DNA from: Stenotrophomonas maltophilia
GTDB lineage: Bacteria; Pseudomonadota; Gammaproteobacteria; Xanthomonadales; Xanthomonadaceae
NCBI GenBank assembly: GCA_002386405.1
Contig: DGIP01000178.1
Coordinates: 1 to 32,503 of the forward strand
Direction of reading: 5' to 3'
Length of the DNA stretch: 32,503 nucleotides
Shown here piece by piece: positions 7,179 to 15,336 of this stretch. Position 1 is the stretch's first letter, and each line of letters starts with the position of its first letter. Made by a program: the position numbers and the translations under genes. The notes beneath the pieces are model-generated. The model saw nothing but the letters and a program-made list of their open reading frames with translations, did not search any database and had not been told where the DNA came from.

Positions 7179-8747
7179 ATGGCGAAAGCGAACAAGCCCA
7201 ACATCATCCTCATCCTTTCTGATGACTTCGGTTATGGCGACGCCGGTTGCTACGGTGGCGGGGAGAACCGCGGCCTGCCGACGCCCAACCTGGATCAGTT
7301 CGCCGCTGAGGGCATCCAGTTCATGTCATTCTACGCGCAGCCGAGCTGCACTCCTGGTCGCGCAGCGGTTCTGACCGGGCGCATCCCCAATCGCAGCGGC
7401 ATGACCACCGTCGCCTTTCAAGGCCAGGGCGGCGGCCTGCCCGCTGCCGAATGGACCCTGGCTTCAGTACTCAAGACCGCAGGCTATAGCACGTTCTTCA
7501 CTGGCAAGTGGCACCTCGGCGAATCAGACTATGCACTGCCAAGCGCTCATGGCTATGACGTAATGAAGTACTGCGGGCTTTACCATCTCAACGCCTACAC
7601 CTATGCCGACCCGACTTGGTTCCCCGACATGGACCAGGAACTGCGCGACATGTTCGAGAAAGTGACGCAGGGCGCTCTATCGGGCAAGGCGGGTGAGAAG
7701 CCGAAAGAGGAGTTCAAGGTCAATGGGCAGTATGTCAATGACCCGAAGAAGGGGGTCGTAGGCATCCCCTTCTATGACGAGTATGTAGAAAAAGCTTCGC
7801 TTGAATACCTTGAAAGCGTGAAGGACTCCAAGGACCCGTTCTTCATGCACATCAACTTCATGAAGGTGCACCAGCCGAACATGCCGCACCCGGACTTCCA
7901 GGGAAAATCCCTCTCGAAGTCGAAGTATGCTGATTCGGTATGCGAGAACGACGCCCGCATCGGCGCAATCCTGGACAAGGTCAAGGAGCTCGGGCTCGAC
8001 GACAACACCTATATATTCTGGACTACCGACAACGGCGCATGGCAGGACGTGTATCCCGATGCAGGCTATACGCCGTACCGGGGGACCAAAGGCACGGTGC
8101 GCGAGGGTGGCAATCGCGTCCCCTCCCTTGCCAAGGGGCCCGGCATTGAACCTGGGCAGAAGAACTCCGACATCGTCGGTGGATTGGACTACATGGCCAC
8201 CTTTGCCTCGCTCGCCGGGATCAAGCTTCCAAAGAAGGACCGTGAAGGTGAACCGATCATTTTCGATAGTTTCGACATGTCGCCCGTACTGCTTGGAAAG
8301 GGAAAATGCGAGCGAAAGAGCTGGTTCTACTTCACTGAAGACGAGCTGACGCCAGGTGCTGCGCGCGTAGGCCACTACAAGGCCTGTTTCAACGTGCGTG
8401 GCGACAACGGTGCAACGACCGGCGGACTCGCAGTGGACACCAACCTGGGCTGGAAGGGTCCGAGTGCCTATGTGGCCACGGTGCCACAGGTGTTTGACCT
8501 CTGGCAGGACCCCCAGGAGCGCTACGACATCTTCATGAACAACTATACGGAGCACACTTGGACGCTGGTCACCATCAACAGCGCCATCAAGGAGCTGATG
8601 CAGACTTACCTCAAGTATCCACCGCGCAAGGTCCAGAGTGAGGGCTACTCAGGTCCAATCACACTTACCCAGTACGAGCGCTTCAGGCACATCAGGGAGC
8701 AGCTTGCCGAAGAAGGGTTCCGTATTGGTCTTCCGACCGGGAACTGA
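7179..8747 (+). CDS. Cysteine-type (type I) sulfatase
   Basis: Hydrolyses a sulfate ester using a formylglycine nucleophile. The 522-residue protein carries the signature C-x-P-x-R as C57-T-P-G-R61. The other active-site positions are also visible: metal ligands D15/D16 (SDDFGYGD), K110 and H112 (GKWHLG), H231 (KVHQP), D284-N285 (TTDNG) and K304 (GTKGTVREGG). It is therefore a complete arylsulfatase-like enzyme. There is no Sec or Tat signal peptide; it starts MAKANKPNIILILSDD directly with the first beta strand, so it is predicted to be cytoplasmic and its substrate must be imported or made inside the cell. The substrate is unknown. AGGGA lies before ATG 7179. Codon use is less GC-rich than in neighbours, suggesting acquisition together with the FGE gene. 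Confidence 0.95.
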   Translation: MAKANKPNIILILSDDFGYGDAGCYGGGENRGLPTPNLDQFAAEGIQFMSFYAQPSCTPGRAAVLTGRIPNRSGMTTVAFQGQGGGLPAAEWTLASVLKTAGYSTFFTGKWHLGESDYALPSAHGYDVMKYCGLYHLNAYTYADPTWFPDMDQELRDMFEKVTQGALSGKAGEKPKEEFKVNGQYVNDPKKGVVGIPFYDEYVEKASLEYLESVKDSKDPFFMHINFMKVHQPNMPHPDFQGKSLSKSKYADSVCENDARIGAILDKVKELGLDDNTYIFWTTDNGAWQDVYPDAGYTPYRGTKGTVREGGNRVPSLAKGPGIEPGQKNSDIVGGLDYMATFASLAGIKLPKKDREGEPIIFDSFDMSPVLLGKGKCERKSWFYFTEDELTPGAARVGHYKACFNVRGDNGATTGGLAVDTNLGWKGPSAYVATVPQVFDLWQDPQERYDIFMNNYTEHTWTLVTINSAIKELMQTYLKYPPRKVQSEGYSGPITLTQYERFRHIREQLAEEGFRIGLPTGN

Positions 8748-8772
8748 CCTGCACGGTGAGCACCCTTCAACA

Positions 8773-8801
8773 GCCGCGGGCGGCCGGCGCCGCCCCGCGG
8801 C
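8773..8801. terminator. GC-rich hairpin after sulfatase gene
   Basis: GCCGCGGGCGG and CCGCCCCGCGGC form a near-perfect stem with one bulge, 26 bases after the sulfatase stop and between two convergent genes. No T-run follows, so it is a candidate terminator or transcript-end stabiliser rather than a canonical intrinsic terminator. Confidence 0.4.
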
Positions 8802-8924
8802 CATCATCAGCCTGCTCTCTCATGAAAGTCACAGTGGCACCGCCAGCGGCTCTCTGGATCCACGTGTTGGGCCAGTGAGAATGCCGGCAGTGTCGCTGGG
8901 CTGGCTGCCCATCGGGGCCTTTCA

Positions 8925-9752
8925 TCAACGGGGATAGAGCAACGTCACCGTGAACCGAACCCCCCAGTCCGGCCCGCCACGCGGGCCATCCAGGTAGGCG
9001 CGCACGCCGCCCTGGTAACTGATCATCTGGCTGCCCAGCTTGCTGACCTTGGAGTACTGGATGTTGAGCGGCACCGTCCACTGGCTGGCCTTCCAGTCGT
9101 AGGTGGACTCGATGTTGAACGCCAGGGTGCGGCCGCCCGGGAACGCCTTGGCCAGGAATGGCTGGACGAAGGTGCTGCTGATGTCGCGTCGGCGCGAGCC
9201 GCTGCCGGCGATGTCCGAGATGTGGTTCACCAGCGCGCCCACGGTCCAGCTCTTGTCCTGCTTGAGCAGGACGAAGGTGGGCCCAGCACCCCAGGTATCG
9301 GCGCCCAGGTCATCGGTGCCGGTGGGCAGCAGCAGTGCGGGGCCGATACCCCAGACGACGCCCGACGGGCCGGTTTCCTTGGGCGAGAAGAAGAAGCTCT
9401 GGGCGACGTCGCCCAGCCCTGCCTGGTCAGTGCCGGGAATCACGTCCTTTTGATAGGCCACCGGCAGGATGGTTCGCGAGATCACATTCCATTCTTCGGA
9501 AATGGAAAACGGTGCCACCGGCTGGATGTTGAGCGTATGGCGGTAGCCACCGTTGGCGTAGCCATCGTCGTAGTTGTACTGAAACGGGACGCTGATCAGC
9601 GCCGCGACGGGATTGGACAGCTTCTTCGCCAGGGCATCGGCATCCTGCGCCGATACCGGCTGTGCCACTCCGGCCAACGCAGCGACAATGAACAGCGCAA
9701 CGGGCAACGGAGGCCTGCGCAGCGAGCGGCGGAATTGTGGTGAGTCACGCAT
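8925..9752 (-). CDS. Outer-membrane transporter-like beta-barrel protein (Phenol_MetA_deg/transporter family)
   Basis: 275 residues with a Sec signal peptide ending in VSAQ (about residues 1-35) and alternating hydrophobic strands through the mature part. The pattern of phrases such as ALISVPFQYNYDDGY, LNIQPVAPFSISEEWNVISRTILPV and GLGDVAQSFFFSPKE matches the outer-membrane family often annotated simply as 'transporter' (related to the MetA pathway of phenol degradation family, sometimes mislabelled neuromedin U). Substrate unknown. The start ATG 9750-9752 lies 9 bases after the stop of DUF4239 copy 2 and has AGGGG upstream, so DUF4239 and this gene form an operon. The FGE/sulfatase pair sits just downstream, but no sequence feature ties its substrate to sulfated compounds. 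Confidence 0.75.
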   Translation of the reverse strand: MRDSPQFRRSLRRPPLPVALFIVAALAGVAQPVSAQDADALAKKLSNPVAALISVPFQYNYDDGYANGGYRHTLNIQPVAPFSISEEWNVISRTILPVAYQKDVIPGTDQAGLGDVAQSFFFSPKETGPSGVVWGIGPALLLPTGTDDLGADTWGAGPTFVLLKQDKSWTVGALVNHISDIAGSGSRRRDISSTFVQPFLAKAFPGGRTLAFNIESTYDWKASQWTVPLNIQYSKVSKLGSQMISYQGGVRAYLDGPRGGPDWGVRFTVTLLYPR

Positions 9753-9761
9753 GGCGAACCC

Positions 9762-10568
9762 CTAGGAAGGCGTGGGCAGGCCCACGGAACGCTGCAGATC
9801 CAGCATCGGGTCCTGCGGCACGTTGATGCCGCCGGTACTGGGCAGGTCCAGGTCCAGGACCAACCCTACGGCCAGCGAGAACAGCAGCAGCAACAGGGTG
9901 GTGGAGCTGCGCTGGCGCACCCGCTCGTAGCCCAGCAGCCCCGCCGCGAACAGGGCGAACAAGAACAGCATCCGCAGGATGCGGTGCGGGATGTGGTCCT
10001 GCCGGGCCGCGAAGCGTTCGCCCGCCAGGTCGATGGATTCGTTGGTGGTGGTAACCATCAGGCTGGCGCGCGGCGTGTCACGGAAGGGGGCGGTAGCCGC
10101 CATCACCGCAGCCCAGAGCTCGGTCTGCAGCGCCGTGGTGCGCGCGTACTCATCAATCTCCTGCTGTGCAGTCTTCGCATTGGCAAAGTCCACGCGGGCG
10201 TCGATGTACCGGCGCAGCACGCTGCGCACCCGCTCGGCATCGGCGGTGTCCAGCAGGTCCGTGCGCAGCCACGTGGTGCCCAGTGCGTTGGCTTCATGCA
10301 GCACCAGGGACCTGCGCTCGTCATAGCGGCCCAGCGCGAGTGAGAAGGTGAAGCCGATCAGCAGGGCCAGCAGGCCCAGCACCGTGTTGGTCGAGAACGA
10401 GTCGCCGGCATCGGCATCGGCGCCAGCGGCTACCGGCTTTTGCGCCTTGCGCCGGTTCTGGCGGGTGCGCAGGAATGCCCCCAGTTCACGCGCCGCGATC
10501 AGCGCGACGAAGAAGATCACGGTGAGCAGCCACAGCGGGACGTAGGGGAAGCTGCCAGGCAGATGCAT
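9762..10568 (-). CDS. DUF4239-type (bestrophin-like domain) membrane protein, copy 2
   Basis: 268 residues and the same architecture as copy 1 at 5048-5848: an N-terminal membrane helix, a second helix in the NTVLGLLALLIGFTFSLALGRYDERR block, a soluble middle part, and two C-terminal helices (LRMLFLFALFAAGLLGYERV and TTLLLLLFSLAVGLVLDLDL). Residues of the middle part encoded by the 298-bp identical tract are the same in both proteins. This copy is first in an operon with the outer-membrane transporter-like gene 9 bases downstream, which suggests it is the ancestral arrangement and copy 1 the derived one; that is inference. Molecular function unknown for the family. Confidence 0.85.
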   Translation of the reverse strand: MHLPGSFPYVPLWLLTVIFFVALIAARELGAFLRTRQNRRKAQKPVAAGADADAGDSFSTNTVLGLLALLIGFTFSLALGRYDERRSLVLHEANALGTTWLRTDLLDTADAERVRSVLRRYIDARVDFANAKTAQQEIDEYARTTALQTELWAAVMAATAPFRDTPRASLMVTTTNESIDLAGERFAARQDHIPHRILRMLFLFALFAAGLLGYERVRQRSSTTLLLLLFSLAVGLVLDLDLPSTGGINVPQDPMLDLQRSVGLPTPS

Positions 10569-10680
10569 GTTCCGTCACCAACAGTGCGCGGGAGTGCGTT
10601 CGAGGATGGCCGATGGCCCCCGGATCTGCTTCGGTACTTCTACCGACCCCCGCCCAGTGATTGATGCATGCCGGCACTGG
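9781..10680 (-). repeat. Long direct repeat, right copy (DUF4239 gene plus upstream region)
   Basis: Partner of 5061-5955. The perfectly identical tract here is 9985-10282. Outside it, synonymous and non-synonymous differences accumulate, most densely toward the 3' end of the gene. Together the two copies bracket the FGE/sulfatase/transporter genes in direct orientation, so homologous recombination between them would delete about 4.7 kb. Confidence 0.9.
10631..10646. promoter_or_regulatory. Conserved hairpin/dyad upstream of DUF4239 copy 2
   Basis: The same TCGGTA-CTTC-TACCGA dyad as at 5910-5925, at a matching distance from the start codon. It also lies 92 bp upstream of the divergent DUF3667 gene, so it could serve either direction here. 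Confidence 0.4.
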
Positions 10681-10737
10681 CACCGGCACCCCGCCCCCAC
10701 TATCGTAGGCGCCTTTCCTGCCCGGCTCCGCGCACTG

Positions 10738-11868
10738 ATGCACTCTGCCCTTGCCCACCCCGCCGCCTGCGAGAACTGCAGCACCCCCCTGCAGGGCGAT
10801 TTCTGCCATGAATGCGGCCAGTCCGCACACAGCCCGGTACGCAGTTTCGGGCACGCGGTGGAAGAGGTGTTCGAATCGTTCTGGCACCTGGACGGGCGCA
10901 TCTTCCGCACCCTGCATCAGCTGCTGCTGCCCGGCCGGCTGGCGGCCGCCTACCTTGCCGGGCACCGCACCCGCTATATCCCGCCGATCCGGCTGTTCGT
11001 GATCCTCAGCGTGCTGACATTCTTCGTGGCGCGGTTGGCGGTGCACGTGGATGCAGGTTCCCTGGTAAGCCAGACACCCCGCCCGCCGGAAGTGCCGGGC
11101 GCGTTCCGTGATGCCACCACCCACGACGAGGTTCAACACGTCCGCCGGGCGCTGCTGGCGCCGTTGCAGCAATCGCGCGAGGCAATGCCCGAGTCCCTTC
11201 GCGCGCCGATCGACAGTGCCATTGCCAAGGTGGACAGGCAGGCCGCCAAGCGCGAGCGCGAACTGAAGGAACACCCGCCGGTCGCGTCCGCGCCCAAGCC
11301 CGCCGTCGCCAAGCCGTTCACCGTGCAGGACATGGCGACACAGAAGTCAGACCCGGTGGAGATCAGTTTCCTGCCCGGGTTCGCCAACCGCTGGCTGACC
11401 GGCCAGGCCGAGATCATCCGCAATAACCTGCCGCGCATCAGCGAACGGCCGCAGCTGCTGGTCAACGCCTTCTTCGGCTCGGTGCCTTCGGCGCTGTTCG
11501 TGCTGGTGCCGTTGTTCGCCGTGCTGCTGAAGGTGTTCTACCTGGGCAGCGGCCGGCTGTACCTGGAGCACCTGGTGGTGGCGTTGTACAGCCACGCGTT
11601 CCTGTGCGTGGCGTTGCTGGGCATCCTGCTGCTGTCGATGCTGGGCGGGCAGATGGCCACCGTGCCTGGCGCGGGGGTTGTCATAGGCCTGCTGATCACG
11701 GCGCTGCTGCTGTGGATGCCGCTGTATCTCTGGCTGATGCAACGGCGGGTGTACGCACAATCCTGGCTGGTGACCACGCTCAAGTTCGTCGCGCTGGGCT
11801 GGCTGTACTTCACCGTGGTCACCACCGCGACCGTCATTCTTGCCATCGCCAGCCTGGCCCGGGTCTGA
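10738..11868 (+). CDS. DUF3667 zinc-ribbon membrane protein
   Basis: 376-residue membrane protein of the DUF3667 type, function unknown. Seen: an N-terminal zinc ribbon with C11-x2-C14 and C23-x2-C26 (CENCSTPLQGDFCHECGQ), then the conserved stretch HLDGRIFRTLHQLLLPGRLAAAYLAGHRTRYIPPIRLFVILSVLTFF, containing the first membrane helix near residues 80-97. A long soluble, charged loop follows to about residue 240, then four more hydrophobic segments to the C-terminus. I chose ATG 10738 because upstream in-frame sequence lies within the repeated DUF4239 upstream region and does not look coding. No clear Shine-Dalgarno precedes it. TATCGT near 10701 could be a -10 box, at low confidence. Confidence 0.85.
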   Translation: MHSALAHPAACENCSTPLQGDFCHECGQSAHSPVRSFGHAVEEVFESFWHLDGRIFRTLHQLLLPGRLAAAYLAGHRTRYIPPIRLFVILSVLTFFVARLAVHVDAGSLVSQTPRPPEVPGAFRDATTHDEVQHVRRALLAPLQQSREAMPESLRAPIDSAIAKVDRQAAKRERELKEHPPVASAPKPAVAKPFTVQDMATQKSDPVEISFLPGFANRWLTGQAEIIRNNLPRISERPQLLVNAFFGSVPSALFVLVPLFAVLLKVFYLGSGRLYLEHLVVALYSHAFLCVALLGILLLSMLGGQMATVPGAGVVIGLLITALLLWMPLYLWLMQRRVYAQSWLVTTLKFVALGWLYFTVVTTATVILAIASLARV

Positions 11869-11973
11869 GCCAGCCTAAGTAGTTTTACCCAGCCAGCCTG
11901 CACCTATTTCGGTGGAGTGCGGATGAGCGCGCCGTCATGCTCTCCCCATCCCTTGCCGCAGAAGGCGTACGAC

Positions 11974-13485
11974 ATGGCCATGCACCGTAACCAGGCAAGA
12001 TCACCGTTCCTTGCCGGCCTCCGGCTGGGTGCCCTGTTGATCAGCGCGTGCGCCTTGGTCGCCTGCGGCAAGCGCGAACCCGACAGTGCCGCGCCCATGC
12101 CTGATCCTGCCACGGCGGCGCAGCCCACTGCCCCAGCGGCGGCTGATGCCACCCGCACCAGCGAGCTGCGCGCCACCGCCAAGGATGCCTACATCTGGGG
12201 CTTCCCCATCGTGGAAGGCTACAAATCCATGTACCAGCAGGCGGTGGATGCCAAGGGGGCAAACTTCCACGCCGGCTTCAACCAGATCGGCAACGTTGCG
12301 CAGGTGGCCACTCCGCAGGACACCTCGATCATCACCCCGAACTCGGACACACCGTACTCGTCCCTGTGGATGGACCTGCGCGCCGAGCCGGTGGTCATCA
12401 GCGTGCCGGCGATCGATGCCAAGCGCTACTTCTCCGTGCAGCTGATCGACCTGTACACCTATAACTTCGCCTACATCAACCGCGCCGCGACCGACGGCAA
12501 GGCAAGCGTGTTCATGGTCGCCGGGCCGGACTGGAAGGGCGAAACGCCCAAGGGTGTCCGCGAGGTATTCCGCGCCGAAACCCAGCTGGCCTATGGCCTG
12601 TTCCGCACGCAGCTGTTCTCGCCGGCGGACCTGGACCACGTCAAGCGCCTGCAGGCGCAGTACAAGGTGCAGCCGCTGAGCGCGTTCCTGGGCACGCCGG
12701 CACCACCGCCGGCCCCGGCGATCACCTTCCCGCCGTACGACCCGGAACAGGCCAATGGCCTGGGCTTCTTCTCCTACCTCAACTTCCTGCTGCAATTCGC
12801 CCCCACCGTGGACAGCGAAGCCGCGCTTCGCCAGCGGTTCGCGGGTATCGGCATCGAAGCGGGCAAGGCCTTCGATCCGGCAGCGCTCGCGCCGGCAGAC
12901 CGTGAAGCGATGACCGCAGGCATCGCCGACGCCAACCAGGCGCTGGAGCAGTTCGTCGCCACTGAAATAAACACCGAGAAGGTCTCCAGTGCGGACATGT
13001 TCGGCACCCGCGCAGCGCTGAAGGACAACTACCTGTACCGCTTCGCCGGGGCCAAGCTGGGCATTTACGGGAACTCTGCATCCGAAGCGGACTACCAGAG
13101 CTACTTTGCCGATGCGACGGGCAAGCCTGCCGACGGCAGCCAGCACGACTACGTGCTGCGCTTCGCCAAGGACCAGCTGCCGCCGACCAACGCGTTCTGG
13201 TCGGTCACCCTGTACGACGGCAAGAGCAAGCTGCTGGTGGACAACCCGCTGGATCGCTACCTGATCAACTCGGCCATGCTGCCCAAGCTCAAGCGCGATG
13301 CCGATGGCGGCCTGACCCTGTACATCCAGCACGCGTCGCCCGGCAAGGACCAGGAATCGAACTGGCTGCCTGCCCCGGCAGGCCCCTTCTACCTGATCCT
13401 GCGCAACTACAGCCCGGGTCAGGCGGTGCTGGACCGCAGCTGGAAGAAACCGACGCTGACGCCGGTGGAGCGCAAGGCGGACTAG
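11974..13485 (+). CDS. DUF1254/DUF1214 domain lipoprotein
   Basis: 503 residues. The N-terminus is a lipoprotein signal with lipobox L28-V29-A30-C31 followed by Gly, then a short Ala/Pro linker. A DUF1254 domain follows (from about residue 60: AYIWGFPIVEGYKSMYQQ, then TPNSDTPYSSLWMDLRAEPVVISVP), and a C-terminal DUF1214 domain (NAFWSVTLYDGKSKLLVDNPLDRYLI ... GPFYLILRNYSPGQAVLDRSWKKPTL). These domains commonly occur together in secreted bacterial proteins; no biochemical role is established. Of three clustered in-frame ATGs, 11974 is preferred: it follows GAAGG by a suitable distance and gives a normal-length signal. Its stop codon shares the palindromic CTAG with the stop of the convergent LysR gene, a 4-gene-end overlap of 4 bases. 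Confidence 0.88.
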   Translation: MAMHRNQARSPFLAGLRLGALLISACALVACGKREPDSAAPMPDPATAAQPTAPAAADATRTSELRATAKDAYIWGFPIVEGYKSMYQQAVDAKGANFHAGFNQIGNVAQVATPQDTSIITPNSDTPYSSLWMDLRAEPVVISVPAIDAKRYFSVQLIDLYTYNFAYINRAATDGKASVFMVAGPDWKGETPKGVREVFRAETQLAYGLFRTQLFSPADLDHVKRLQAQYKVQPLSAFLGTPAPPPAPAITFPPYDPEQANGLGFFSYLNFLLQFAPTVDSEAALRQRFAGIGIEAGKAFDPAALAPADREAMTAGIADANQALEQFVATEINTEKVSSADMFGTRAALKDNYLYRFAGAKLGIYGNSASEADYQSYFADATGKPADGSQHDYVLRFAKDQLPPTNAFWSVTLYDGKSKLLVDNPLDRYLINSAMLPKLKRDADGGLTLYIQHASPGKDQESNWLPAPAGPFYLILRNYSPGQAVLDRSWKKPTLTPVERKAD

Positions 13486-14423
13486 GTTCCGGTCATGGCG
13501 ATGGCTGCGGCAGGCCGGTTGGCATGCCGCCAGCCGGCCGACTGCTGCAGCTGCTGCACCATGTGGCCAAGGAACGCGCGTACGCGCGGCGCGACCTGCT
13601 TTCCGGGTGCGTACACCGCACTCAGCGGCGAGGTCGCCAGCGCGCAGTTGGGCAGCACTTCCTTCAAGCGACCGGCGTCGAGGTCATCGGCCACGTCCCA
13701 GATCGACTTGCGGGCGATGCCGGCGCCCTGCACCGCCAGGATCTGCGCCGCTTCGCCATCGTCGCAGAGCGTGCTGGCGTCCAACGGGAACGCGATGGTG
13801 CCGCCGGGCTGCGCGAACACCCATTGCGATACCGGCGGGCTGCCCGAGGCGATCAGATCGTGGCCGTGCAGGTCGTCGATGCTCAGCGGCGTGCCGCGCC
13901 GACGCAGGTACTCGGGCGACGCACACAGAATCCGGCGGTTCGGCGCCAGCTCGCGCGCCACCAGCCGTGAATCGTCCAGCGCGCCATAGCGCAGCGCCAG
14001 CTCCACGCCTTCGCCCACCAGGTCCACCAGCTCATCGCGCAGCGACAGGTGCACCCGCACCCCGGGATGCGCCTGCTGGAAGCTGCGCACCGCCGGCACC
14101 ACATGACGGCGCCCGAATCCGTTGGGCGCGGTGAGCTTGAGCACGCCGGCCACCACGTCCTGGCGCTGCTCCAGCGCCGCCTCGGCCGCTTCCACCGCAT
14201 CCAGCACGCGGCGGCAGTGCAGGTGGAACAGGCTGCCCTCGTCGGTGAGCGAGGCGCGCCGTGTGCTGCGGTTCAACAGCCGCACCTGCACGCGCCGCTC
14301 CAGGGCGGTGAGGCGCTTGCTGACCACGGCGAGCGAGATGCCCAGGTCGCGGGCGGCGGCGGACAGGCTGCCGCCATGCACGATGCGGTCGAAGGTGCGC
14401 AGCTCGTTGAGGTCGTCGATCAC
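13482..14423 (-). CDS. LysR-family transcriptional regulator
   Basis: 313-residue LTTR. The N-terminal winged helix-turn-helix is clear (residues 1-62: LNELRTFDRIVHGGSLSAAARDLGISLAVVSKRLTALERRVQVRLLNRSTRRASLTDEG), followed by a linker helix and the type 2 periplasmic-binding-like effector domain (from about residue 90: GVLKLTAPNGFGRRHVVPAVRSFQQAHPGVRV). The closest recognisable pattern is the subgroup found beside oxidoreductase genes. It starts with GTG at 14421-14423. It is divergent from the dehydrogenase operon at 14605, the usual LTTR layout, so that operon is its likely target; the effector is unknown. Its 3' end overlaps the DUF1254 gene by 4 bases in a shared CTAG. Confidence 0.92.
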   Translation of the reverse strand: MIDDLNELRTFDRIVHGGSLSAAARDLGISLAVVSKRLTALERRVQVRLLNRSTRRASLTDEGSLFHLHCRRVLDAVEAAEAALEQRQDVVAGVLKLTAPNGFGRRHVVPAVRSFQQAHPGVRVHLSLRDELVDLVGEGVELALRYGALDDSRLVARELAPNRRILCASPEYLRRRGTPLSIDDLHGHDLIASGSPPVSQWVFAQPGGTIAFPLDASTLCDDGEAAQILAVQGAGIARKSIWDVADDLDAGRLKEVLPNCALATSPLSAVYAPGKQVAPRVRAFLGHMVQQLQQSAGWRHANRPAAAIAMTGT

Positions 14424-14439
14424 GCCGATGTTTCCAGTT

Positions 14440-14467
14440 TGGCAAGAGTTCCTTTCTCATATTGCCA
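14440..14467. promoter_or_regulatory. Candidate LysR operator in divergent region
   Basis: TGGCAA (14440-14445) and TTGCCA (14462-14467) form a perfect 6-bp inverted repeat with a 16-base spacer, 17 bases upstream of the LysR start codon and 138 bases upstream of the dehydrogenase operon. A wider pair, GTTTCC near 14430 and GGAAAC near 14471, brackets it. Position fits autoregulation plus control of the divergent operon. It is not a textbook T-N11-A site, so the assignment is inferred from context. Confidence 0.4.
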
Positions 14468-14604
14468 TTACGGAAACAGTCGCACATCCACACAATGGTC
14501 GCATTCATGCCAGCCGCGGAAGGGCCGGCCGCATTCGGCGAGCACGCTGCCGCGACAGGACCCGCGCCATGCTCAGCCACAGCCACCCGCCAGGTAGCCA
14601 CACA

Positions 14605-15333
14605 ATGAAAGATGATGCCGACCAGAACCGGCCGACGCTGACCCGTCGCCGCTTCTTCCAGGGCCTTACCCTGCTCCCCGTCGCCGCCGCGCTGCCCGGC
14701 TGCGCCCCCGGCACCCCCACCGAGAGCGGCACCCCGGCTGCCGCGGCCGCCAAGGACTACACCCCCGAATTCTTCAACGCCGCAGAATGGGCGTTCATCA
14801 CGGCCGCCTGCGACCGCTTGATCCCCTCCGACGAAACCGGCCCCGGCGCGGTGGAATCGGGCGTGCCTGAGTTCCTCGACCGGCACATGCAGACCCCCTA
14901 CGCAGCCGGCGCCATCTGGTACATGCAGGGTCCCTTCCTGGAAGCACCCAGCGAGTTCGGCTACCAGGGCAAGCTGGCCCTGCGTGACATCCTGAAGGTG
15001 GGCATCGATGCATTTGATGCGCACTGCCGCAGCCAGTTCGATGGCAAGACCTTCGCCCAGCTGAGCCACGAGCAGCAGGAAACCCTGCTCAAGGCGGCCG
15101 AGGGCGGCAAGCTGGAGCTGGAGGCGATCTCCAGCAAGCTGTTCTTCTCCAACCTGCTGGGCGAAGTAAAGAACGGCTACTTCGCCGATCCCAAGTACGG
15201 CGCCAACAAGGACATGGCTGCCTGGAAGATGATTGGCTACCCGGGCATGCGCGCGGACTATATAGACTGGATCGGCGTCCGCAACAAGGCCTATCCCCTG
15301 CCGCCGGTGGATCTGGCCGGGCGGAGGGGCTGA
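14605..15333 (+). CDS. Gluconate 2-dehydrogenase subunit 3 family protein (Tat-exported small subunit)
   Basis: 242-residue small (gamma) subunit of a membrane-bound FAD dehydrogenase of the gluconate/2-ketogluconate/sorbitol dehydrogenase type. Seen: a twin-arginine signal (TRRRFFQGLTLLPVAAALPGCAPG, residues 12-35) and the family-typical ITAACDRLIPSDETGPGA with VPEFLDRHMQTPYA following. In this family the small subunit carries the Tat signal and pilots the signal-less FAD subunit across the inner membrane. ATG 14605 is preferred over an in-frame ATG at 14569 because it places the RR motif at residue 13. The FAD subunit gene begins 3 bases after this stop. Confidence 0.9.
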   Translation: MKDDADQNRPTLTRRRFFQGLTLLPVAAALPGCAPGTPTESGTPAAAAAKDYTPEFFNAAEWAFITAACDRLIPSDETGPGAVESGVPEFLDRHMQTPYAAGAIWYMQGPFLEAPSEFGYQGKLALRDILKVGIDAFDAHCRSQFDGKTFAQLSHEQQETLLKAAEGGKLELEAISSKLFFSNLLGEVKNGYFADPKYGANKDMAAWKMIGYPGMRADYIDWIGVRNKAYPLPPVDLAGRRG

Positions 15334-15336
15334 AGC

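Noticed and set aside
5061..10680. Composite transposon reading of the two direct repeats
   Set aside because: The repeats encode a DUF4239 membrane protein with no transposase motif, and no target-site duplication or inverted ends are seen.
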